Source of the DNA: Stutzerimonas stutzeri
GTDB taxonomy: Bacteria; Pseudomonadota; Gammaproteobacteria; Pseudomonadales; Pseudomonadaceae
DNA: 64,000 nucleotides
Assembly (NCBI RefSeq): GCF_000590475.1
Contig: NZ_CP007441.1
Location: 3,230,660-3,294,659 of the forward strand
Direction: 5' to 3'
The notes under the pieces are model-generated. The model was not told where the DNA came from. It saw nothing but the letters and a program-made list of their open reading frames with translations, and made no database searches. Below are positions 26,009-35,106 of the stretch, one piece after another. The translations under genes and the position numbers were made by a program. Numbering within the stretch: position 1 is the stretch's first letter; the number at the start of each line of letters is the position of its first letter.

Positions 26009-26428
26009 TCAGGAGGTGCGCAATTGCTCGTCAGCGAGGAAATCTGCTTCCAACAAGGCGTCCCGGTCTTCGACTTCAAGGGTCTCACCTTCGATCGGCG
26101 TCGGTGCCGACACGCGCTTGCTGCGCAGTTTGCCGAATTGGTGCTTAAGGGCATTATTGAGCTTGTCGATGGCACCATCCACGGCCAGTTCCAAGGAGGC
26201 CGCCTTATGCGTAACAGAGACCGGTTGCTGCCCCTTCGGGCGGGCCTCGATCTGGCATCGTTTGTCGTGGGCGCCGGCCTTGACGCCGTTCTCGTCGTTC
26301 AGATGCACCACGACGCGGGTGACTTCATCGTCGAACCGGTCGAGCTTGTCGGCTACATTGCCGCTTACCCAGTCTACGAGACGGGCGCTTCCTTCGATGT
26401 GGTTATCGCTATGTACTTGGATCTGCAT
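26009..26428 (-). CDS. HPF/RaiA-family ribosome-associated protein
   Basis: 139 residues with the beta-alpha-beta-beta-beta-alpha fold of ribosome hibernation factors. It opens MQIQVHSDNHIEG, and the second helix region has the pattern ASLELAVDGAIDKLNNAL that in HPF proteins lies in the 30S decoding channel. An acidic tail of about 25 residues follows. It lacks the long C-terminal dimerisation domain of long HPF. Canonical Pseudomonas hpf lies in the rpoN operon, so this is likely a second, stress-related paralogue. That is inference from context. Confidence 0.82.
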   Translation of the reverse strand: MQIQVHSDNHIEGSARLVDWVSGNVADKLDRFDDEVTRVVVHLNDENGVKAGAHDKRCQIEARPKGQQPVSVTHKAASLELAVDGAIDKLNNALKHQFGKLRSKRVSAPTPIEGETLEVEDRDALLEADFLADEQLRTS

Positions 26429-26777
26429 ATGCTCTTCCTTCTACGCGATCTAGGTAACCACCGTTCAGCCCACAAACGGCCTGATCCAGAACGTGCCCCC
26501 GGTTCGTTGGTGGCCGCACGGTGCGCGGCGACAGACGCAGTTACACCGCTTGCGAAGCAACGGGAGCACGGGCTAGAAATGCCATTGTTGGCGACATTAA
26601 GCAAGGCCAACGCAACGCCGCGAGCACGACGAAGGCCGGGCAATCGAACCCGCCTTCCGTGCGGCCACAGCCGAGCACCAGCACACAAGGCCTCCAGCCG
26701 CTTGGTTACAGAAGATTGCAAAGACTCATCAGGGTGCCCTGTTCCCACCGCCGAATCGGATCATCGTCAGCCAGTGA
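26429..26777. other. 349-base gap with no supported gene
   Basis: Lies between two minus-strand genes. I see neither a convincing ORF nor a strong terminator; it should contain the HPF-type gene's promoter. Confidence 0.5.
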
Positions 26778-27560
26778 TCATTGGCCGGCGGATAGCTTCT
26801 TCTTCGGGTAAATGTCGTAGCGGCTGGATTTGCCCTCCAAGCAATAGCCCGGCTTGGGGCCGTCGATGGTCGGCGCTTTACGCGGCCGTTTCACCACCAC
26901 GCGATGGCTGGCCAGCGCCAGCGCCCGCTCGAGCAGGATACCCGCGTCCAGGTCGTCCCCAACGAAGGGCCTGAACAGGCGCATCTCCTTTTTCACCAAC
27001 GCGCTCTTTTCACGGTGCGGGAACATTGGATCGAGATAAATCACCTGAGGCGGATCTCCCTGCCACTGCGCCATCAGCTCGATGGCATTACCGTGCCGAA
27101 GGCGCATGCGTTCGACGATCGCTCGCACATCGGTGTCTTCGCACGCACGCCTCAGACCGTCCTCCAGCAACGCGGCAATCAGCGGCTGACGCTCGAACAG
27201 CACCAAGTCGCAGCCCAATGTTGCCATCACGAAAGCATCGCGGCCGAGCCCGGCTGTTGCGTCCAGCACGCTGGGGCGAATCCCAGACTGGATGCCGACC
27301 GCCTTAGCGATCATCTGTCCGCTGCCTCCGCCGAATTGACGACGATGTGCGGCGCCACCCTCGACAAAATCCACCCGGACCGCGCCCGGCGCCTGGGGGC
27401 CGAGGAACTGCAGCTGCAACCCGCTTTCGCCCAGCTGCAGGGCGAAATCTGCCTCATCCGCTTGTAAAGGTAAGCCCAGCCGCGACGCCCAGACACCGGC
27501 CTGCTCGGCGAACTGAGGCGCAAGGGCTTCGACACGAACCAAAGGAGATGAGGCAGTCAT
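26778..27560 (-). CDS. rsmJ: 16S rRNA (guanine1516-N2)-methyltransferase RsmJ
   Basis: SAM-dependent methyltransferase that modifies G1516 of 16S rRNA. 260 residues from the ATG at 27560. The SAM-binding motif I is LDATAGLGRDAFVMA and the catalytic-loop motif is YLDPMFPHREKSALVKKEM, both highly characteristic of RsmJ. The C-terminal SSRYDIYPKKKL also matches. The open frame continues upstream into sequence without a start signal. Confidence 0.94.
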   Translation of the reverse strand: MTASSPLVRVEALAPQFAEQAGVWASRLGLPLQADEADFALQLGESGLQLQFLGPQAPGAVRVDFVEGGAAHRRQFGGGSGQMIAKAVGIQSGIRPSVLDATAGLGRDAFVMATLGCDLVLFERQPLIAALLEDGLRRACEDTDVRAIVERMRLRHGNAIELMAQWQGDPPQVIYLDPMFPHREKSALVKKEMRLFRPFVGDDLDAGILLERALALASHRVVVKRPRKAPTIDGPKPGYCLEGKSSRYDIYPKKKLSAGQ

Positions 27561-27615
27561 ACGCAGCTCGGTGGCGGGAAACGCCGCATTTTGCCAGAGC
27601 GAGCGCCGGCATGCC

Positions 27616-28308
27616 TCAGCGACACAGGCCGAAACCACCCATATCCACATGGAAATGATCGTGGTGAGCAGCGTTGTACTCGGGGCTCAGGGTGATCCTG
27701 AACGCCTCGCAGGCAGCCGCCTTGACCTGGCGAAGGAAGCGCGCCTTGTCGTCATCGCCTTTCCAGTCGCGTGCGACGGTGATGCGCGTGCCGTCCTGCA
27801 ATCTGAACCCGGCCAGGTCCAGCGCATTGGCCGAGGCATGCTGGCTGCGCCGATTGCTGCGCGCGATGTTGCGGCAGGCGAAGCTGCCAAAGTGATCGAC
27901 GCGCACTACCGGCTGACCGAACACCTGTTGCGCCGCAGGTTGCAAGCCGTGGCGTTCGAACAGCGCGTACGCCGCCGCCAGTGGACAAGTCGCGAGAAAG
28001 GCGTTGTTGAAGCGCACGGCCGAGCCGGTCACGCGCACGGCGTTCTCGACCGGACAGCCAGGCTGAGGCGTGCTGTCCGGCACGGCTACGTATTTCAGAT
28101 CCGAGGTCGCCAGCGCCTGTTCGCACAACCCCCGATCCTCCTGCAGACGCCTCAGTTTGAAAGACGTCAGCAGGTTTGGCGCCTCGCGGATATTCAGCGG
28201 CGCCCAGGGGTTCCACTTCGGCGGGACGTCGACGTGACCACGCCATACCGCGTAGACGAACCCGCCCAACGCGAGCAGCAGCAACAGAAAGAAACGGCCA
28301 AAAGTCAT
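27616..28308 (-). CDS. extensin-like domain protein, probable exported metallo-hydrolase fold
   Basis: 230 residues with one N-terminal membrane helix (about 5-21), then an extensin-like C-terminal domain. The domain carries RSQHASANALDLAGF and HHDHFHVDMGGFGLCR. The spaced His, Asp and HxH resemble the zinc ligands of M15/LAS peptidases, and eight Cys suggest a periplasmic disulfide-stabilised domain. A peptidoglycan-related role is plausible but unproven. It ends 56 bases upstream of rsmJ on the same strand. Confidence 0.82.
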   Translation of the reverse strand: MTFGRFFLLLLLALGGFVYAVWRGHVDVPPKWNPWAPLNIREAPNLLTSFKLRRLQEDRGLCEQALATSDLKYVAVPDSTPQPGCPVENAVRVTGSAVRFNNAFLATCPLAAAYALFERHGLQPAAQQVFGQPVVRVDHFGSFACRNIARSNRRSQHASANALDLAGFRLQDGTRITVARDWKGDDDKARFLRQVKAAACEAFRITLSPEYNAAHHDHFHVDMGGFGLCR

Positions 28309-28364
28309 GTCGATTTTGGCAACACCGGCACGCCAAGGTTGCAGCGATGCCGGCTACCGGTACA

Positions 28365-29240
28365 TCACGAGCGACGTTCGCTACTCAGGAGCGACAGCTG
28401 CGACTCGCTCTGCATCGGCGCCACGGCAAGCGGCGGCAGACCTGGCAATAGCTCGCCGAGTCGCTCATGGAATCGCATGGCCAGATCGGGCGACAGCCGG
28501 TTGTCAGGCGTATGCAGATAGACATGCGGACGCATGCCCGCCTCGATCCAGCCCGCCACCTTGTCCAGCCAGGGCGCGAGGAAGCGGTCGTTCGCCGCGA
28601 GCTCGGGATGCCCGACGAAGCGTAGCTGCGGCGACTGGCTAAACGCCGCCGGACGCACCGGCAGCCGCGGCTTTTTGCTTTGCGCATGGAGCACGGCAGT
28701 ATCACGCGTCTGGCAACTGAACAGCGCGCGGGTGTCCATGCAGATGCGCTCCACGCCCCGCTCAAGCAGCAATCGATTCAGCGACCGCTCCTCCTCTCCT
28801 TTAGCGAAGAACGCGCTGTGCCTTACTTCTACGGCGAGCGGTCGGTTCAGGGTCTCGATCAGTTGCGCCAGCTCACCGAGACGAGCCGGGCCAAAGTTGG
28901 CGGGCAATTGCAGCCAGAACGGGCTGACTCGCGATCCCAGCGGCGCCAGCAACGAGCGGAACGATAGAACCAGCTCCAACACGTCGCGAAGATCCGGCGC
29001 CTGACTGATCTCCCGTGGCAGCTTGGCGCAAAAGCGAAACCCTTCTGGCATCAAGGCCGTCCAGCGTTCGATCTTCTGCACCGATGGCCAAGCGTAGAGC
29101 GTCGTATTGCCCTCGACGGTGTTGAAGACAGAGCAATAGCGGGAAAGGAAATCGGTTGCGGGCAATCCTGGCGAATAGAGCGACCCACGCCAAGCGGCGT
29201 CGTTCCAGGATGGGCAGCCGAGAAAATAAGGAAGATTCAA
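28365..29240 (-). CDS. DUF72 (YecE-like) family protein
   Basis: 291 residues, TIM-barrel-like DUF72 family. Conserved opening YFLGCPSWNDAAWRG, then FNTVEGNTTLY, RFCAKLPREIS and VEVRHSAFF. The family is widespread in bacteria with no settled activity. Its position upstream of the extensin-like gene (56 bases) suggests cotranscription. An AAGGAAGA-like site lies upstream of the ATG. Confidence 0.9.
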   Translation of the reverse strand: MNLPYFLGCPSWNDAAWRGSLYSPGLPATDFLSRYCSVFNTVEGNTTLYAWPSVQKIERWTALMPEGFRFCAKLPREISQAPDLRDVLELVLSFRSLLAPLGSRVSPFWLQLPANFGPARLGELAQLIETLNRPLAVEVRHSAFFAKGEEERSLNRLLLERGVERICMDTRALFSCQTRDTAVLHAQSKKPRLPVRPAAFSQSPQLRFVGHPELAANDRFLAPWLDKVAGWIEAGMRPHVYLHTPDNRLSPDLAMRFHERLGELLPGLPPLAVAPMQSESQLSLLSSERRS

Positions 29241-29255
29241 ACGCGGTTAGTACGC

Positions 29256-29615
29256 CTAGGCGTAGAGATCCAGACCGAGCACTTCATGGGCATCGAGATT
29301 GGCGCTGAAGCTGGCGGTAGTGCCATAGCTATGTAGCGCCTGCGCCGCACGGTTGTTCAACGGCCGCTCCATCATGGCTTCGAAGCGCGCCGGCATGAAG
29401 TCACCGGAAATGACCGAGCCATAGTCAATGGACTCGCTACGGTTTTGCCGGGACAGGTGTTCGTAGGTAGCGTCGGTCTGGCTCGACGGAGTGACGATTG
29501 ACTCGCGCGCCTGCTCCGCAGCCTTTTCGCTTTCGCGATAAGGTACCGGCGCGCTTTCCCGCAGGGGAGCGCGTTCGATGGGATAGGCTGAGGGAGCGAG
29601 ACCGTTAAGACGCAT
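29256..29615 (-). CDS. conserved hypothetical protein
   Basis: 119 residues, no membrane helix or signal. The N-terminal half is Pro/Glu/Arg/Ser-rich and looks disordered; the C-terminal part (PLNNRAAQALHSYGTTASF) is more ordered. Similar short proteins lie next to tsaB in other pseudomonads as far as I recall. The second of two tandem ATGs is preferred for spacing from AAAGG. Function unknown. Confidence 0.65.
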   Translation of the reverse strand: MRLNGLAPSAYPIERAPLRESAPVPYRESEKAAEQARESIVTPSSQTDATYEHLSRQNRSESIDYGSVISGDFMPARFEAMMERPLNNRAAQALHSYGTTASFSANLDAHEVLGLDLYA

Positions 29616-29677
29616 CATTCACCTTTCGAAGTGGAACCGACTCTATCGGGCTGCCTTCAAATTGGCAATGCCGTCCG

Positions 29678-30355
29678 TCAGCGCACCGCCTTCGGCGTCG
29701 CGACGTTGTCGCGCAGATAGATAGGCTGGGCCTGATCCGCCTCCACCGCTTCCCCCCGTTGCCAGCCATAGGTCGCTAGACATAACAGGTCCTCGGCATG
29801 CGGCAGCAGTGTCGCATCGGCCGCGGAAGGCTGCACCGAAAGCCGCTCGCCATAGCGCCAGCCCGTGCCGGCAGCGAACCAGTCTCCGGCGCTATCGCGC
29901 GGCAGACTGACCTGTTCCGGCGGCAACACGGCTTCGATCCCGGCCAGCTGCATCTCGCCCTCATGCATGCGATAGCAGCCCCAGTAGACCTCATCCATGC
30001 GCGCATCGATGGCCACCGCCACCTGCGCCGCGTCATGCTCGCGATAGGCCCGCTGGGCAATGGTCGCTAGCGTCGAGACCGGCAGTACTGGGCGCTCCAG
30101 CGCGAACGCCAGGCCCTGCACCACTCCGACAGCGATACGCACACCAGTGAAGGCACCAGGGCCGCGGCCGAAGGCCAGTGCATCGACCGCCGAGAGAGCG
30201 ATGCCCGCCTCGGCCAGCAGGTCCTTGATCATCGGCAGCAACCGTTGCGCATGCAGCCGCGGTATCACTTCGTAGTGGCTGATTACCTTGCCGTCATGCA
30301 GCAATGCAACGGAGCAGGCTTCGGTCGCAGTGTCCAGCGCCAGCAGAGTAGTCAT
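29678..30355 (-). CDS. tsaB: tRNA threonylcarbamoyladenosine biosynthesis protein TsaB
   Basis: Partner of TsaD and TsaE in making the t6A37 modification of ANN-decoding tRNAs. 225 residues with the ASKHA-type opening LLALDTATEACSVALL and the helix region FGRGPGAFTGVRIAVG typical of TsaB. Unlike TsaD, it lacks the metal-binding HMEGH motif, as expected for this catalytically inactive paralogue. It is 60 bases upstream of the small hypothetical gene, probably in the same transcript. Confidence 0.95.
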   Translation of the reverse strand: MTTLLALDTATEACSVALLHDGKVISHYEVIPRLHAQRLLPMIKDLLAEAGIALSAVDALAFGRGPGAFTGVRIAVGVVQGLAFALERPVLPVSTLATIAQRAYREHDAAQVAVAIDARMDEVYWGCYRMHEGEMQLAGIEAVLPPEQVSLPRDSAGDWFAAGTGWRYGERLSVQPSAADATLLPHAEDLLCLATYGWQRGEAVEADQAQPIYLRDNVATPKAVR

Positions 30356-30458
30356 GATGATTTATGCAGGTGGCCGAGTGGGCGGGCATTAAAACGGTTT
30401 AGGTTTTTTTTTGCCAGCGCTGCGGCCCGACGAACGACGGGTTACAGTGTCGTAGGCC

Positions 30459-30548
30459 TTAGCGGACAAGGCCGGACGTGTTATCCATATCGCACACCGC
30501 ATCGGTATCCTTGTTGGCATTGGCAGCGATCATTTTTTCGATTTGCAT
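30459..30548 (-). CDS. possible 29-residue small ORF
   Basis: 29 codons from an ATG with AGGTGG just upstream, in the 427-base gap between adk and tsaB. The peptide starts MQIEKMIAANANKD and is mildly amphipathic. The stop codon sits inside a perfect hairpin GGCCTT-7-AAGGCC (30455-30473). No family recognised. It may be chance. Confidence 0.3.
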   Translation of the reverse strand: MQIEKMIAANANKDTDAVCDMDNTSGLVR

Positions 30549-30738
30549 TGCCACCTAGCTGAGCCAATGCTGTAACTCGGTAGCGGCTAAAGCGCTCAGG
30601 GCCGCGACGCTCATAGCCAACCCGAGCACCCACCTCTAGATAGTTCTCATGGTAGCGGCCAGATGATTAGCGCTTGCGCACCGTAGACAGGTGCGGCTTC
30701 AAGAGCGACCCTCGATTACCTATCCGCCTTAAAACGAC

Positions 30739-30762
30739 AACGGCCCGCAAAAGCGGGCCGTT
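30739..30762 (-). terminator. adk intrinsic terminator
   Basis: AACGGCCCGC-aaaa-GCGGGCCGTT, 20 bases beyond the adk stop. On the minus strand a GTCGTTTT tract follows. A strong Rho-independent candidate. Confidence 0.8.
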
Positions 30763-30782
30763 AGCGACAGCAAAATTACCGT

Positions 30783-31430
30783 TTAGCTGAGCGCAGCCAT
30801 CACCTTGGCGGTGATCTCTTCCACCGAGCCGACGCCTTCGACGCGATTGCACTTGGGCGTGCCTTCGGTAGCTTCGAGGTTCTGATAGAAGGCCACCAGC
30901 GGCTTGGTCTGCGAATGATAGACGCCCAGGCGATGGCGAACGGTTTCTTCCAGATCGTCCTTGCGCTGAATCAGCTCCTCACCAGTCAGGTCATCGACAC
31001 CAGCGACCTTCGGCGGGTTGTGCTCGGTGTGGTAGACGCGACCAGACGCAGGATGCACGCGACGGCCGGACAGGCGACCGACGATCTCTTCGTCATCCAC
31101 AGCGATTTCCAGCACGTGGTCCAACTTCACGCCGGCATCACGCAGCGCTTCGGCTTGCGGGATAGTGCGTGGGAAGCCATCGAACAGGAAACCATTGGCG
31201 CAATCGGGCTGCTGCAAACGCTCCTGAATCAGCGCGATGATGATTTCGTCGGAAACCAGGCCACCGCTGTCCATGACATCCTTGACCTGCAGGCCCAGCG
31301 GCGAGCCGGCCTTGACCGCTGCACGCAACATGTCGCCTGTAGAAATTTGCGGAATGGCGAACTTCTCGGTGATGAAGCGTGCCTGTGTGCCTTTCCCGGC
31401 ACCGGGCGCTCCCAGCAGAATTACGCGCAT
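30783..31430 (-). CDS. adk: adenylate kinase
   Basis: Interconverts ATP+AMP and 2 ADP. 215 residues, the long-lid bacterial form. P-loop GAPGAGKGTQ at residues 7-16, NMP-binding STGDMLRAAV, GFPRT motif in FDGFPRTIPQ, and lid RVYHTEHNPPK. The lid lacks the four-Cys zinc site, as in other Gram-negatives. The start at 31430 is the conserved MRVILLGAPG; the ATG eight codons earlier is rejected. Confidence 0.98.
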   Translation of the reverse strand: MRVILLGAPGAGKGTQARFITEKFAIPQISTGDMLRAAVKAGSPLGLQVKDVMDSGGLVSDEIIIALIQERLQQPDCANGFLFDGFPRTIPQAEALRDAGVKLDHVLEIAVDDEEIVGRLSGRRVHPASGRVYHTEHNPPKVAGVDDLTGEELIQRKDDLEETVRHRLGVYHSQTKPLVAFYQNLEATEGTPKCNRVEGVGSVEEITAKVMAALS

Positions 31431-31630
31431 GGAGTGAGTCCTCAAGTTTTGCAAAGGGTGCCGCCAGGTCGATGGAATACCTCTGGCGAATCAAAAAATC
31501 GGGTTTGCCGCCATGCGACAAAAGGTTGAACACGATACACAGCGCACAGAAAGCAGACAAGCGACCCTCATGGCCTCATGTGCGGCGAGCCTGCCGCCAA
31601 ACATGAAGGCGGGAAAACGTCGCCGCACGG

Positions 31631-31660
31631 TCGTGACGACGTTTATCCGACGCGTCACGA
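31631..31660 (-). terminator. inverted repeat downstream of ppc
   Basis: TCGTGACG / CGTCACGA, an 8-bp perfect stem with a 14-base loop, 17 bases past the ppc stop on the minus strand. No T-run, so its role is uncertain. Confidence 0.35.
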
Positions 31661-31676
31661 GCACTCTTTCACGGCC

Positions 31677-34313
31677 TCAGCCGGTGTTGCGCAGCCCGGC
31701 TGCAATACCCGCGACACTGACCAGCAAGGCTTGCTCCAGAGGGCTTTCCGCCGGGCTCCGTTGTTGCCGTGAACGGGCCAACAGTTCGGTCTGCATCAGA
31801 TGCAGCGGGTCGAGATAGGTATTGCGTAGGCTGAACGCCTCAAGGGTCTCGGCGCTGTGTGCCAGCAGCTCGGACTGTCCGGTCAGATCGAGCACCGCCG
31901 CTACCGCCTGCGACAATCTGTCACGCAAATCGTGACCCAGGGACTGCAATTGCACAGTGACCAGGCGCTCGTCGTAGCGCTTGGCAATGTCGCCATCCGC
32001 CTTGGCCAATACCATCTCGAGCATATCGATACGGGTACTGAAGAACGGCCAGCGCTGCCGCATCTGTTTCAGCCGATCACCTTCGCCGCGCTCCAGCGCG
32101 GCCTGCAACGCCTGATCCCAGCCCAGCCAGGCGGGCAACATCAGCCGCGTCTGGGTCCAGGCGAATATCCAGGGAATCGCCCGCAAACTCTCGACGCCGC
32201 CCTCACGGCGTTTCGACGGACGGCTGCCCAACGGCAGGCGGCCGAGTTCTTGCTCGGGCGTGGCCTGCCGAAAGTACTCGACGAATTGCGGGTGATCACG
32301 CACCACACTGCGGTAAACCTTGACACCTGCGCCAGCCAGTTGCTCCATGATTTCGCGCCAATCCGGCTCCGGCATCGGCGGCGGCAACAGCGTCGCCTCC
32401 AGAACCGCAGCCAAATACAGGCTGAGGTTTTGTTCGGCGATGTCCGGCAGCCCGAACTTGAAGCGGATCATTTCGCCCTGCTCGGTGGTACGGAAGCGCC
32501 CCGCCACCGATCCCGGCGGCTGTGAAAGGATCGCCGCATGAGCGGGCCCGCCGCCGCGCCCGACGGTGCCACCACGGCCATGGAACAACAGCAGTTCGAC
32601 CTGATGTTCACGGCAGATCTCGACGAGGCTTTCCTGCGCGCGGTACTGCGCCCAGGCGGCAGCTGTGGTGCCGGCGTCCTTGGCCGAGTCCGAATAGCCG
32701 ATCATCACTTCCTGCGGGCCGTGCAGGCGTTGGCGATAGCCGGGCAATCCCAGCAGCTGGTCGATGGTGGGGCCCGCATTGTTCAGGTCGTCGAGTGTCT
32801 CGAACAATGGCACGACGCGCATCGGTCGTTGCAGGCCCGCCTCTTTCAATAGCAACTGCACCGCCAATACATCCGACGCGCCGCGGGCCATGGAGATGAC
32901 ATAGGAGCCGAGCGATGCACCGGGTGCCTGTGCTACCACGCGGCAGGTTGCCAGCACTTCCGCGGTATCGGCAGACGGCTGGAAATGCGACGGCAACAGT
33001 GGGCGACGGTTGTTCAGCTCGCGCTGGAGAAACTCCAAGCGCCGCGGCTCGTCCCACTGGTCATACTGGCCAATCCCCAAGTAATCAGTAATCTCCGCCA
33101 TCGCTGCGACATGCCGGGTCGAGTCCTGGCGGATATCGAGGCGCACAAGAAACAGGCCGAACGCGGCAACCCGACGCAAGCTATCGAGCAACGCGCCATC
33201 GGCGATCACGCCCATGCCGCAGGCGTGCAGCGAGTGGTAGCAGAGCTCCAGCGGTTCACGCAGCTCGCAGTTGTCTTGCAGGACCATGGGTGGCGCCGGC
33301 TGATCTCGTTCTACCGCAGCGCTGGCCCAGTCCCGCGTGGCCTGAAGCCGCTCACGCAGATTCTTGAGCAAAGCCCGGTAAGGTTCGGCCGATTCGCCCG
33401 TGTGGCGCAGCAGTTCGTCGCTCGCGGTTTGCATCGACAGCGCGGTGATCAGCCCCTCGACATCGCGCAGGAACAGGTCGGCCGCCACCCAGCGCGCCAG
33501 CAGAAGCACCTCGCGGCTCACCTTGGCCGTGACGTTGGGGTTGCCATCGCGATCTCCGCCCATCCAGGATGCGAAGCGGATCGGCGCCGCATCCAACGGC
33601 AAGTGCAGACCGGTACTGCGGTAGAGCGCCTGGTCGGTCTGCCGCAGCGTATTGGGCAGCGCCTGCCAGAGCGAATTCTCGATGACTGCGAAGCCCCACT
33701 TCGCCTCCTCCACCGGCGTCGGTCGGCTGCGACGGATTTCCTCGGTGTGCCAGGCCTCTGCGATCAGCCGCTGCAGACGCAATTCGATCCGCGCCAGCTC
33801 CGCCGTGCCGAGATCGGTATGGTCGCGTGCCGCCAACTGCGCGGCGATGGCATCGTATTTCTGGATCAGCGTGCGTCTTGACACCTCGGTCGGGTGCGCC
33901 GTCAACACCAGCTCGATCTCCAGCCGCCCCACCTGCCGCGCCAGGAATTCCTGACCGAAACTCTCGCCCTTGAGCCGCTCGAGCAAGCCACCCAGCACGC
34001 CGATTTCGGACGGAGCCGGCTCGCCGGGCCGCCGCCTGCGCACTTGGTGATACTGCTCGGCGATATTAGCCAGGTTGAGGAACTGGTTGAAGGCGCGAGT
34101 CATTGGCAGCAGCTCGTCGTCGGCCAGTCCGTCGAGGGTTTCCTGCAACAGTCTGGCCCCCTCGGCCGAACCACGACGTGCGCCCTTGGCACCCTTGCGG
34201 ACGCGTTCGATCTTGTCGAGGAAAGCAACGCCGTGTTGCTCGCGAATGGTGTTGCCCAGCAATTCGCCAAGCAGATGAACGTTCTCGCGCAACCGCGCGT
34301 CGATCTTCGCCAT
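31677..34313 (-). CDS. ppc: phosphoenolpyruvate carboxylase
   Basis: Anaplerotic enzyme forming oxaloacetate from PEP and bicarbonate. 878 residues, full family length. Catalytic His segment VLTAHPTEVSRRTL, the second catalytic region GYSDSAKDAGTTAA, the glycine loop HGRGGTVGRGGGPAH and the conserved C-terminal RNTG are all intact. adk lies downstream on the same strand but across a 246-base gap, so it is likely transcribed separately. Confidence 0.98.
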   Translation of the reverse strand: MAKIDARLRENVHLLGELLGNTIREQHGVAFLDKIERVRKGAKGARRGSAEGARLLQETLDGLADDELLPMTRAFNQFLNLANIAEQYHQVRRRRPGEPAPSEIGVLGGLLERLKGESFGQEFLARQVGRLEIELVLTAHPTEVSRRTLIQKYDAIAAQLAARDHTDLGTAELARIELRLQRLIAEAWHTEEIRRSRPTPVEEAKWGFAVIENSLWQALPNTLRQTDQALYRSTGLHLPLDAAPIRFASWMGGDRDGNPNVTAKVSREVLLLARWVAADLFLRDVEGLITALSMQTASDELLRHTGESAEPYRALLKNLRERLQATRDWASAAVERDQPAPPMVLQDNCELREPLELCYHSLHACGMGVIADGALLDSLRRVAAFGLFLVRLDIRQDSTRHVAAMAEITDYLGIGQYDQWDEPRRLEFLQRELNNRRPLLPSHFQPSADTAEVLATCRVVAQAPGASLGSYVISMARGASDVLAVQLLLKEAGLQRPMRVVPLFETLDDLNNAGPTIDQLLGLPGYRQRLHGPQEVMIGYSDSAKDAGTTAAAWAQYRAQESLVEICREHQVELLLFHGRGGTVGRGGGPAHAAILSQPPGSVAGRFRTTEQGEMIRFKFGLPDIAEQNLSLYLAAVLEATLLPPPMPEPDWREIMEQLAGAGVKVYRSVVRDHPQFVEYFRQATPEQELGRLPLGSRPSKRREGGVESLRAIPWIFAWTQTRLMLPAWLGWDQALQAALERGEGDRLKQMRQRWPFFSTRIDMLEMVLAKADGDIAKRYDERLVTVQLQSLGHDLRDRLSQAVAAVLDLTGQSELLAHSAETLEAFSLRNTYLDPLHLMQTELLARSRQQRSPAESPLEQALLVSVAGIAAGLRNTG

Positions 34314-34512
34314 GTTCCTGTCTCCCAGGCTGCGCCATCGAAGGCGCGCAACCGATTTGCAACCGATGCTGAACGGCTACGCTGTAAGAACCCTCCAAAC
34401 AGAGTGCCCAGCGTGTTCGTCGAAGACAAGACATCGCGAAGCAAGTCTGTTCGACGGTCGCTCGCATTACACGCCAATATCGCTCGCCACGGCGGGCTAA
34501 GGATGGAGCTAG

Positions 34513-34854
34513 ATGAAGATTTCAGAACTGGTCCGTGAATGGGAAAGCAGCGCCACCGGGCGCATGAGCGCCACTCGATACACCATTCCACTGGATGTCG
34601 AAAGCGCCGCACGGCTGGCCGCGCTGGCGGAGATGTATCCCAAGCGCAGTACCGAGGAATTGTTGGGGGAGCTGGTCGGCGCCGCGCTCGAAGGCATCGA
34701 GACCAGCCTCCCCTATCAACGGGGCACCAAGGTGATTTCGACCGACGAACAGGGCGACCCGATCTACGAAGACGTCGGCCCGACGCCGCGCTTTCTCGCC
34801 CTTTCGCGCAAGCATCTCGAGCGTCTGCTTGCAGAGCAGTCGGAACAGCCCTGA
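34513..34854 (+). CDS. conserved pseudomonad hypothetical protein
   Basis: 113 residues, cytoplasmic. The central part (RYTIPLDVESAARLAALAE, followed by YPKRSTEELLGELV) resembles a ribbon-helix-helix-like or helical pair, which could bind DNA, but I do not recognise a named domain. GGATGGAG lies upstream of the ATG. It is divergent from ppc, with a 199-base shared promoter region. Confidence 0.65.
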   Translation: MKISELVREWESSATGRMSATRYTIPLDVESAARLAALAEMYPKRSTEELLGELVGAALEGIETSLPYQRGTKVISTDEQGDPIYEDVGPTPRFLALSRKHLERLLAEQSEQP

Positions 34855-34988
34855 CACGGCGCCGCGGGCATGGCTGGCCCCCTGCCAGCCAGTCGTTCAA
34901 CTCAGCGAGGCGTCCTCACGCAGCCGCCCCGCTTTTCCCTCGACAGCTCTAAAAAGCCATCTCCAGGCGCTTCGTTTGTCTTTTAACT

Positions 34989-35016
34989 GGAACGATTGCG
35001 GCCTGACGCCCTCACA
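34989..35016 (+). promoter_or_regulatory. possible AlgU/sigmaE-type promoter
   Basis: GGAACGA, 16 bases, TCACA, 91 bases upstream of the lipoprotein gene. It resembles the extracytoplasmic stress consensus GGAACTT-N16-TCAAA/TCTGA with mismatches. I recall the corresponding P. aeruginosa lipoprotein/OmpA pair as AlgU-dependent; this promoter is an inference. Confidence 0.35.
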
Positions 35017-35106
35017 AAAACATGCCCGCTCTGATTGCTGGGCCTTCCCGTAGAGGCCAAACACACGCTCACGGGCACCGTTCCGATCTTCCACTGGAGA
35101 CTGGCT

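Noticed and set aside
30366..30396. tRNA-like start (GGTGGCCGAGTGG) in the adk-tsaB gap
   Set aside because: Resembles the D-arm of a class II tRNA, but no anticodon arm, T-loop (GGTTCGA) or CCA-proximal stem follows in place.
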